From: Microcoleus asticus IPMA8
GTDB lineage: Bacteria; Cyanobacteriota; Cyanobacteriia; Cyanobacteriales; Microcoleaceae
Direction: 5' to 3'
Length of the DNA stretch: 64,000 bases
Assembly (NCBI RefSeq): GCF_013179805.1
Contig: NZ_SRRZ01000006.1
Span: 6,379 to 70,378 of the forward strand
Every line of letters begins with the position of its first letter. The first letter of the stretch is position 1. The notes below the pieces were generated by a model, which made no database searches, was not told the origin of the DNA, and saw only the letters and a list, made by a program, of their open reading frames with translations. Below are positions 1-6,938 of this stretch, piece after piece. The position numbers and the translations under genes are program-made.

Positions 1-2349
1 CAAGAGGGTTACACCAGTGCCCTAGAATTTGGAAATCTGGTACTTGCTGGATATAATGGGCACACTTTTTGTCTCAATTCTTTTTGGTGCAGTCAATCCC
101 TGGCTACTTTAGAGCAGGATATTTGCGCCTACTGCCATAGTTTGATGCAATTAAATCAATTGACAACCGCAAATTATTGCCGGATTTATTGGCAACCTGT
201 TTTAAATCTGCTGGGTTTTGCAGAACATACCACCCTTTTGTCTGGGAAAGCCCTTGAAGAAACAGAATTTCTTCAGCAGCTAGAGTCTGCCAATGATGGA
301 TATGGATTGTATATTTTCCATTTGTATAAACTGATGCTTTGTTTCTTATTTGGAGAAATTGAGCCAGCGAAAAATCATGCTATTGAAGTCAGGCGCTATT
401 TTATGGCTGGTGCGGGATTAGTCACCGAACCAGTATTTTATCTTTATGATTCTCTGTTAACTTTGGCACAATTAAATCCACAGTTAGATGCAGCATCAGA
501 AGCATTGGATGGTGTAATAGAAAACCAAACAAAGTTACAGCAATGGGCGTATCATGCACCCATGAATTATCAACATAAGGTTGATTTAGTAGAGGCGGAA
601 AAATGTCGAGTGTTAGGACAAAAAGTCAAAGCAACTGAGTTTTACGACAAGGCGATTTCTCTTGCCAAAGCCAACCAATATATGCAAGAAGAAGCACTTG
701 CTAACGAACTGGCAGCAAAGTTCTACCTAGATTGGGGCAAAGAGCGCATAGCTGGGGAATACATGACCCAAGCCTACTATGCCTACGCTCGTTGGGGTGC
801 AAAAGCCAAAGTCGCTGACTTAGAAGCTCGCTATCCTCAACTACTTACACCTATATTAGAGCCAACCCGTTCTCCTCTCTCCGCTCACGAAATTCTCTTG
901 ACATTGGGTAGTGTCACCTCCACCAATTCGGCCACATCCAGTAGTAGTGTTTCTGTGGCTTTAGATTTAGCTACTATTCTCAAAGCTTCCCAAGCAATAT
1001 CCCGTGAAATAGACCTCAAAAAACTACTGACATCGTTGCTTTCGATCGCCATCGAAAATGCAGGAGCCGATAAGTGCGTGTTAATGCTCTTGCAAGACGA
1101 TCGACTGTTAATTAAAGGGTCGATTACTCTGGGGACAGAGCCAGTCGTGTTGCAACACCTTCCCATTGAAAACAGTCAGGATCTTCCCTTAAAACTAATC
1201 TACAAAGTCAAGCATAACCAGCAGACTACTGTGCTAATTGATTTGAGTGCCGAGCCGACTTTAGCTAACGATCCATATATCATTAATCAGCAACCCAAGA
1301 GTATTTTGTGTAACCCGATTTTGCATCAAGGTAAGTTAATAGGCATTTTATATCTAGAAAATAATTTAACAACGGGAGCATTCACGAGCGATCGCGTCAC
1401 CATCCTCAACATCCTGTGCTCGCAAGCAGCAATTTCCCTACAGAACGCCCGACTGTATCAGCAATCCCAGGAATATGCCCAAAAACTAGAGCTTTATCTT
1501 CACGATCTCAAACAGATGCAACTGCAACTGGTGCAGGGTGAGAAGATGTCTGCACTCGGCAATCTCGTGGCAGGGGTAGCCCACGAAATTAACAATCCCG
1601 TAGGTTTTATTGCCGGCAACTTACAACCAGCTCAAGAATATGTACAAGATTTGTTCGAGCTAATCGATGTATATCAAGATAGTTTTCCCAAGCCAGGAGC
1701 TAAAGTTGAAGAAAAAATTGAGGATATAGACTTGGAGTATTTGCGAGAAGATTTGCCGAAATTGATTGGCTCGATGCAGGAGGGAGTCGATCGCATCCGC
1801 AATATCAGTACGAGTTTGAGAACGTTTTCGAGGGCAGATAGCGATCGACCAATTGCTTTTAATATTCACGACGGACTCGAAAGCACTCTGCTGATTCTCA
1901 AGCACCGTTTAAAAGCCAGCGAGTTCCGCCCTGCCATTGAAGTTGTGAAAGACTATGGCAATTTGCCCCTAGTCAAATGCTTTCCCGGACAGTTGAACCA
2001 GGTATTTATGAATGTACTGGCCAATGCCATTGACGCTTTGGAGGAGTCAAATAAGGAACGCAGTTTTAGTGAAATTAAAGCCCAACCCAACCAAATTACG
2101 GTTCAAACTGCTCTGAGCGAATCCAACAATCAGGTTTTGATTCGGATTAAGGATAATGGAGTGGGGATGTCGAACGAAATCAAGGAAAACATCTTTAACC
2201 ACTTATTCACAACCAAGTCTGTGGGTCAAGGAACCGGATTAGGATTGTCTATAGCCCGCCAAATTGTGGTGGAAAAACATGGAGGTACGTTACTCGTGAA
2301 TTCCTGCATCGGAGAGGGTTCGGAGTTTGTGATTTGTATTCCTGGGTGA
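1..2349 (+). CDS. C-terminal part of a giant multi-domain sensor histidine kinase (5' end outside window)
   Basis: The frame is open from base 1, so the gene begins upstream of the window and 782 residues are visible. The first ~280 residues are helical and TPR-like, as in the linker of the Ser/Thr kinase - AAA ATPase - GAF - histidine kinase family. A GAF domain follows (~residues 320-480), then a short coiled coil and a HisKA segment with H-box GVAHEINNPVG (His528 in window numbering). The ATPase domain shows an N-box (NVLANAIDALEE), a G1 box (KDNGVGM) and a G2 box (GTGLGLSIARQ). It should autophosphorylate on His in response to a ligand or light sensed by GAF. The assignment to the kinase-ATPase-GAF-HK fusion family is inferred, because the N-terminal kinase domain is not in view. 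No receiver is attached. Confidence 0.85.
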   Translation, partial: QEGYTSALEFGNLVLAGYNGHTFCLNSFWCSQSLATLEQDICAYCHSLMQLNQLTTANYCRIYWQPVLNLLGFAEHTTLLSGKALEETEFLQQLESANDGYGLYIFHLYKLMLCFLFGEIEPAKNHAIEVRRYFMAGAGLVTEPVFYLYDSLLTLAQLNPQLDAASEALDGVIENQTKLQQWAYHAPMNYQHKVDLVEAEKCRVLGQKVKATEFYDKAISLAKANQYMQEEALANELAAKFYLDWGKERIAGEYMTQAYYAYARWGAKAKVADLEARYPQLLTPILEPTRSPLSAHEILLTLGSVTSTNSATSSSSVSVALDLATILKASQAISREIDLKKLLTSLLSIAIENAGADKCVLMLLQDDRLLIKGSITLGTEPVVLQHLPIENSQDLPLKLIYKVKHNQQTTVLIDLSAEPTLANDPYIINQQPKSILCNPILHQGKLIGILYLENNLTTGAFTSDRVTILNILCSQAAISLQNARLYQQSQEYAQKLELYLHDLKQMQLQLVQGEKMSALGNLVAGVAHEINNPVGFIAGNLQPAQEYVQDLFELIDVYQDSFPKPGAKVEEKIEDIDLEYLREDLPKLIGSMQEGVDRIRNISTSLRTFSRADSDRPIAFNIHDGLESTLLILKHRLKASEFRPAIEVVKDYGNLPLVKCFPGQLNQVFMNVLANAIDALEESNKERSFSEIKAQPNQITVQTALSESNNQVLIRIKDNGVGMSNEIKENIFNHLFTTKSVGQGTGLGLSIARQIVVEKHGGTLLVNSCIGEGSEFVICIPG

Positions 2350-2464
2350 GCAGTTGCTAGTAGGTCTTTAGGGCAATTAGCGCTGCTTAGTAAGAAGAAA
2401 CATACGGATATTCCGGGTTTCTATATCCCCATGCGTTTAGGAATGAAATTGTGAGTTGTAAGCT

Positions 2465-4597
2465 GTGAAACGTAATTTTTCCTATTGGCGTCCAATATTG
2501 TCAGCCTCGATTTTACCCGTACTGGCGATCGCCCCGTCTTTGCTCTGGAATCAACCCGGAATAGCACAAGAGGGGGAGAGGGCTGGGTTGATTCATGCTT
2601 CGAGAGCCCGCCAGGGAATGAATTCCCTGGCTGATAGCGAAAGTCGGTTAAAACCGACTGAAATATTGACCTATAATCCTGTTCAGAGGACTTCAGCTAT
2701 GAGACAGGGGTTGAAACCCCTGTCGGACTATAGGCTTTTGCCTCAATCTGTACCGCCCTCTTCGATAATTAGACAAGGCCGCCAAGTGTCTCTAAACGGC
2801 CGCATCCTTCCCCTAGCTTGGACTCAGCAGGCGGAAAACAGCACTTCTGCGAATTTCCGAACTTGGATTGCTGATGTTGGATTGATGCAAAGTGCGGGAG
2901 TGGATTTGCTCAACAGCGCCGACAGTGCCAAACAACCGGTGCAGTGGTTTTCGGTATCTTTAACTGACGCTCAAAGCTTAGCAGCGCGGGCAACGGGGTC
3001 GTATCGTTACTTAGATGTTACCGATTTTGCTAGACTTGCGGGCTGGGAGATATCTGCTGATGGGAATATTCTAAAAATTACTTCTCAAACTGCAAGTGTT
3101 ACCGGAATTGAGCAAGCAGAAAAAGAATGGGGCGATCGCATTGTTGTAGATCTCGATCGACCGACTCCGTGGCAAGTCAACTTTGTCGATAAACCAAGCC
3201 CGTCGCCGACACCCGCACCCAACTCCCCCGACGACCCCACAAAGCCCGCTATCCCACTGCCAAACCTCCGCACAGGGCCAAACATCGAAACACCAGACGA
3301 CCCGACCAAACCCGCCCTGCCACTGCAAATAACGCCCGCAGCGCCGATCGCCGGTCAAGAATGGTCGATCGCGATCGATGCCAAAGTCGCACCCGCCATA
3401 ATTCAGCAGACTTTCTCAACCAGCAAACAATTGCTATCACTAAAAGTCGAACCTGAGGGCGCTCAAACCCGAGTCAAAGTGAGGATTCCTTTAGGTTGGC
3501 GGCCGCAAGTTTTCAGCCTGGGAAATCCGAATCGATTAGTTATCGACATTCGACCAGATTCGTTAGTAGAAAAAAACATTATTTGGGCGCCCGGTGTGCA
3601 GTGGCGGCAGCAGTATCAAAATTTAGGAACGGCTCGTTTTCCAGTAGTTTGGCTAGAAGTGAATCCGCGTCAATCCGGTGTAAAACTTCGACCAATTCTC
3701 AGCAATCCGCCTGCCGAGCAAGGCACTGCACCTTTATTGCAAACAGCAGAAGTGTCGGGTGCGGCTGCTGCAATTAATGCAGGTTTTTTCAATCGAATTA
3801 ATCGGTTATCTTTAGGGGCAATTCGGCGGGACAATAAATGGCTTTCCGGGCCGATTTTGAACCGGGGGGCGATCGCCTGGAACGATCGGGGAGAATTTGC
3901 GATCGATCGTTTAACTTTGCAAGAAACTGTGATCACTCCGGCAAATCAACCTTTGCCCGTTTCTCATCTCAATAGTGCCTACGTACAACCGGGCATCGGT
4001 CGCTACAATTCTGATTGGGGAACAACTTATACTCCGTTGTCTGGCAATGAAATAGTTGTGACAGTTGCGGGCGATAGAGTTGCCAGCCAATCCCCCGGAG
4101 GTGCGGCGGGAACAATAACTTTTCCCATTCCAGCTAACGGTTATATTTTGGTTTTACGTTCCGATGTTTTCCCTGCATCTGAACTATCCATCGGCACTTT
4201 ATTGCGTTTAGAAACTAACACTTTTCCTGCTGATTTCAACCGTTTTCCGTACATTCTCGGCGGCGGGCCGGTGTTGGTACAAAACAGTCGAGTTGTGCTG
4301 GATGCGAAGGCGGAAGGGTTTAGCGATGCGTATGTTAGACAGACAGCAATTAGAAGTGCGATCGGGCGAAATGCTGCGGGAAATTTGCTGATTGTAGCGG
4401 TGCACAATCGCGCGGGCGGGGCCGGGCCAAATTTCGCAGAACTGGCGCAGATATTGCAGCAAATGGGTGCTGTGGAGGCTTTAAATTTGGATGGGGGAAG
4501 TTCGACGAGTTTGTATTTGGGAGGTAGTTTGCTCGATCGGCCTCCGTCAACTGCTGCGAGAGTTCATAATGCGATCGGTATTTTCATTCAACCATAA
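2465..4597 (+). CDS. Secreted phosphodiester glycosidase (NAGPA)-family protein
   Basis: A 710-residue protein with a GTG start. Residues 1-35 form a signal peptide (basic KRNFSYWR, hydrophobic core, cleavage near GIAQ-E), so export is expected. Residues ~170-230 resemble a copper-amine-oxidase-N/stalk-like module (YLDVTDFARLAGWEISADGN). Residues ~240-300 are a Pro-rich linker containing two PDDPTKPA repeats. The C-terminal half is the phosphodiester glycosidase domain, with AGFFNR, LGGGPVLV, AIGRN and the signature LNLDGGSSTSLY near the end. The family hydrolyses sugar-phosphodiester bonds; the cyanobacterial substrate is unknown. Residues ~49-87 are encoded by a palindromic repeat inserted in frame (see separate entry) and are unlikely to belong to a folded domain. 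Confidence 0.82.
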   Translation: MKRNFSYWRPILSASILPVLAIAPSLLWNQPGIAQEGERAGLIHASRARQGMNSLADSESRLKPTEILTYNPVQRTSAMRQGLKPLSDYRLLPQSVPPSSIIRQGRQVSLNGRILPLAWTQQAENSTSANFRTWIADVGLMQSAGVDLLNSADSAKQPVQWFSVSLTDAQSLAARATGSYRYLDVTDFARLAGWEISADGNILKITSQTASVTGIEQAEKEWGDRIVVDLDRPTPWQVNFVDKPSPSPTPAPNSPDDPTKPAIPLPNLRTGPNIETPDDPTKPALPLQITPAAPIAGQEWSIAIDAKVAPAIIQQTFSTSKQLLSLKVEPEGAQTRVKVRIPLGWRPQVFSLGNPNRLVIDIRPDSLVEKNIIWAPGVQWRQQYQNLGTARFPVVWLEVNPRQSGVKLRPILSNPPAEQGTAPLLQTAEVSGAAAAINAGFFNRINRLSLGAIRRDNKWLSGPILNRGAIAWNDRGEFAIDRLTLQETVITPANQPLPVSHLNSAYVQPGIGRYNSDWGTTYTPLSGNEIVVTVAGDRVASQSPGGAAGTITFPIPANGYILVLRSDVFPASELSIGTLLRLETNTFPADFNRFPYILGGGPVLVQNSRVVLDAKAEGFSDAYVRQTAIRSAIGRNAAGNLLIVAVHNRAGGAGPNFAELAQILQQMGAVEALNLDGGSSTSLYLGGSLLDRPPSTAARVHNAIGIFIQP
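2610..2724. repeat. Palindromic repeat cluster inside a coding sequence
   Basis: Three consecutive perfect palindromes lie inside the phosphodiester glycosidase gene: GCCAGGGAATGAATTCCCTGGC (2610-2631, core CCAGGGAAT/ATTCCCTGG), AGTCGGTTAAAACCGACT (2642-2659) and GACAGGGGTT..AACCCCTGTC (2703-2724). They look like the intergenic hairpin elements seen elsewhere in the window, yet they are translated without a stop into about 39 residues directly after the signal peptide. Confidence 0.75.
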
Positions 4598-4634
4598 ACC
4601 GTACCACCACCGAACAAACTCAAAAAACTCTTAG

Positions 4635-4655
4635 CCCCCCCTTAGCAAGGGGGGG
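4635..4655. repeat. C7-TTAGCAA-G7 hairpin repeat
   Basis: The perfect palindrome CCCCCCCTTAGCAAGGGGGGG is followed by a G/T-rich stretch. It belongs to the repeat family that also occurs at 5082-5270. It lies between two genes and could act as a terminator, but no T-run follows on either strand, so I class it as a repeat. Confidence 0.6.
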
Positions 4656-4704
4656 TTGGGGGGGTTAAAGAACCAAAAGACCAACAAAAAAATCCTATAT
4701 AACA

Positions 4705-5103
4705 ATGACAAAGCTCTACAACATAACCTCAGAAAAATTCAAGCGACAGAAGCTTCGCACAGAAATGACAGAAGCTGAAAAGCGACTATGGGAACACATT
4801 AGAAACAGACGGCTTGAAAATTGTAAATTTCGCAGACAATATAGTGTAGCAGCATTTGTGCTAGATTTCTACTCACCGGAAATCAAGTTAGCATTAGAAG
4901 TTGATGGTGACAGCCATTTTGTGGAGGGCGCTGTAGAATATGATGCAGAAAGGCAGGCCTTTATTGAGTCGGCAAGAATTAAATTTTTGAGGTTTACTAA
5001 TGAGGATGTTTATCATAATTTGGATGGGGTTTTAGAGCTTATTGTAGAGGGGATTAAATCGCTAAGAACTTCGGGTGTTTTACCCCCCACCCCCCCTTGC
5101 TAA
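4705..5103 (+). CDS. DUF559 / VSR-like endonuclease-domain protein
   Basis: A 132-residue protein with the DUF559 pattern: FKRQKLRTEMTEAEKRLWEHIRNRRL, then FRRQYSV, LDFYSPEIKLALEVDGDSH and FIESARIKFLRFTNEDV. The D..E.DG.SH arrangement is the PD-(D/E)xK nuclease core shared with very-short-patch repair endonucleases. The family occurs as many solitary copies in cyanobacteria and its biological role is not established. The last ten residues (SGVLPPTPPC) and the stop codon lie in the neighbouring CCCCCC/GGGGGG repeat, so the repeat has probably overwritten the native 3' end. The G+C-poor, repeat-flanked setting suggests a mobile or frequently copied gene. Confidence 0.75.
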   Translation: MTKLYNITSEKFKRQKLRTEMTEAEKRLWEHIRNRRLENCKFRRQYSVAAFVLDFYSPEIKLALEVDGDSHFVEGAVEYDAERQAFIESARIKFLRFTNEDVYHNLDGVLELIVEGIKSLRTSGVLPPTPPC

Positions 5104-5270
5104 GGGGGGAGTAAGAGTTAGAAAGGTAGATTAGATTCAATCGTTGAGAACATCGGGTATTTTACCCCCCCCAGCCCCCCCTTGCTAAGGGGGGGAGTAA
5201 GAGTTAGCCCCTTGCTCAGGGGGGAGTAAGAGTTAGCCCCTTCTTGCTCAGGGGGGGAGTAAAAGTTTCT
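5082..5270. repeat. Cluster of C/G-run hairpin repeats
   Basis: Four copies of the motif [C]6-7 TTGCTAAG/TTGCTCAG [G]6-7 AGTAAGAGTTAG lie in a row at about 5090, 5175, 5208 and 5245. A preceding segment (AGAAC-TCGGGT-TTTTACCCCCC) is also duplicated at 5067-5089 and 5148-5170. The array joins the 3' end of the DUF559 gene to a broken kinase gene. Confidence 0.7.
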
Positions 5271-5279
5271 ATAATCCCA

Positions 5280-5513
5280 AATCTAGCGGCTTGTTTGTAT
5301 GTGATGATAACGGGATATTCCCCGCGCAATTTGCAGGGTCAAGACCAGTTTTTGACGGTTTTACAAAATGATGGGGTTCCTGTGGACGATCGCACTTCTG
5401 CCATTCCTCAACCGCTAGCCAAAGTTATCGATCGCGCTTTAATTGACAATCCTGAAATTTATTATAAAAGTGCAGCGCAATTTAAACAAGCCCTATTCAA
5501 TAGTATATCGTAA
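5280..5513 (+). pseudogene. Remnant of a Ser/Thr protein kinase (C-lobe end only)
   Basis: From about 5280 the frame reads LAACLYVMITGYSPRN, then an acidic stretch, VIDRALIDNPEIYYKSAAQF, and stops at 5513. This is the sub-domain IX to XI part of a Pkn2/Hanks-type kinase C-lobe ('..D-Y-S-L-AA-LY-MITG..'), including the usual closing 'R-L--P--R--SA--F---L' pattern. The whole N-lobe, the catalytic HRD and the DFG are missing. The homology starts abruptly where the C/G repeat array ends. No start codon or ribosome site precedes it, so it is a truncated gene. Confidence 0.65.
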
Positions 5514-5541
5514 ATTATGGTTCGACTAGCAATAGGTTTTC

Positions 5542-5574
5542 AGAAACCGGGTTTCTTGAAGAAACCCGGTTTCT
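5542..5574. repeat. AGAAACCGGGTTTCTT palindrome (33 bp)
   Basis: Two perfect 16-base arms, AGAAACCGGGTTTCTT and AAGAAACCCGGTTTCT, are separated by one base. The element lies between convergent reading directions (kinase remnant + and aspartoacylase-like gene -) and may terminate transcription from either side. The same sequence family recurs at 13170-13234 and 45901-45965. Confidence 0.7.
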
Positions 5575-5582
5575 TGGTATTC

Positions 5583-6716
5583 TCACTCTGCCATCACAGA
5601 CAACACATACTCTCCTTGATTTACTGACTGATTTGTCGAAACATCAAAAATGAAAACATCCGACTCAGCACAAACATCAACCAAACTCGGAAATTCTCCA
5701 TTCTTATTAAAGCTGATAATTTGATAAAGCCGATCGTCCTTTTTGACATAACTCCCCAATTGCACTCGATTTTGAATCATCCCACCCGCCGGCGCGTAGT
5801 ATTTTATTACCGAATTCTTTGGGGTGAAAATAACTTGATGATTCGCAGATTCCGGGAGGGGAAATCCATCTATTTTCAATAAACCCTTACTTGCTAAGTA
5901 ATTTTTGATGCCCCGCAAGCCATTCGCCACCGACTCGGGATTCATTTCCATCCCCGAACCTAATTCTAAAGTCCAAGCTTCCACGTCAAATTTGAGCGCA
6001 CTTCCCAATTCTGCCAAAACCTTCTCCAAAGCCAGCCAAGGCTTGAGAAACGCCTCGTCAAAAGCATCGCCGTCGTACTCGTTCATCAAGATTGCGCGAT
6101 CGAGCAAAAAAGCTTTCGCACTATCCTCGCGGGAATTAAAACAGTAAAGGTAATCTAAACTTTGATTCGTAGAACTGTGCAAGTCCAGCACATAGTCAGC
6201 ATCCAAATACAAAGATTGTAGCTGATATCGGTAAAGTTCGCTGTAGGGGCGGCAGCTAGGAGCGTTAATTTTTGCCAACTCTTTCGCAAAACTCAAAGCA
6301 ATCGCTTTTCTGTAATTAGCTTTGACAGTATCGGCATCGAGATGGAGGTGAGACTTAGCAAAACCCAGAATATCTTCACCTTGCTTTTCAAAATCCCAGA
6401 AAATCCGGTTCCAATTTACCCCATCATAAAGATTGTAGCGACCAGGGGAAAAATGGTGCGATCGCTGACTGACACCCACAGGATTGCAAACAGGAACCAG
6501 CCAAATTTCCCCGCTTAACTGGCTGCTGTCCAAAGACATTAAAAACTCAATTAATTGGTAAATCACCGCATTACCGCTAATCTCAGCGCCGTGGAGGTTA
6601 GATTGGAGATAAGCTTTTTTGCCCGGAATCGCACCTTGGAACTGATAGACTTGCAGTGAAAGCCGATCGCCCGAAGCAAGCTGCACCACAGGAATAGTCG
6701 AAATAACTGGAATCAT
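5583..6716 (-). CDS. Succinylglutamate desuccinylase / aspartoacylase-family zinc hydrolase (M14-like)
   Basis: I start the protein at the ATG ending at 6716 (377 residues, MIPVISTIPVV). The upstream in-frame extension is low-complexity (A/G-rich on the + strand) and encodes only Ser/Leu/Phe. Zinc-site motifs are visible: NLHGAEISGN (His, Glu) and YVLDLHSS (His), with ELGSGMEM supplying the likely catalytic Glu. The C-terminal ~80 residues form a biotinyl-lipoyl-like beta barrel (APAGGMIQNRVQLGSYVKKDDRLYQI), as in AstE/ASPA relatives. It should remove an acyl group or amino acid from a small N-acylated amino acid or peptide. The substrate cannot be read from the sequence. Confidence 0.8.
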   Translation of the reverse strand: MIPVISTIPVVQLASGDRLSLQVYQFQGAIPGKKAYLQSNLHGAEISGNAVIYQLIEFLMSLDSSQLSGEIWLVPVCNPVGVSQRSHHFSPGRYNLYDGVNWNRIFWDFEKQGEDILGFAKSHLHLDADTVKANYRKAIALSFAKELAKINAPSCRPYSELYRYQLQSLYLDADYVLDLHSSTNQSLDYLYCFNSREDSAKAFLLDRAILMNEYDGDAFDEAFLKPWLALEKVLAELGSALKFDVEAWTLELGSGMEMNPESVANGLRGIKNYLASKGLLKIDGFPLPESANHQVIFTPKNSVIKYYAPAGGMIQNRVQLGSYVKKDDRLYQIISFNKNGEFPSLVDVCAESDVFIFDVSTNQSVNQGEYVLSVMAE

Positions 6717-6938
6717 AGAGAAGGAAGAGGGAAAAAGGAAGGAGGAAGAGAGAAGAAGCAAGAGGGAAGAAGGCAAAAATTTTTTCTTTATTCTGCCAAC
6801 TGCCAACTGCCAACTGCCAACAGACTTATTCCTTCATAGCCGATTTGGTGGCGAAGGTTTAAAATCAGTACAGTCCTCTGCTGATTTGCTTTTAGCAAGA
6901 TTTCAGCATACTTACCCTGAAACCTGATAATAATCCTT

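Noticed and set aside
4635..4655. C7..G7 palindrome as an intrinsic terminator
   Set aside because: The stem is strong but no T-run follows on either strand, and it is one of several copies of a repeat.
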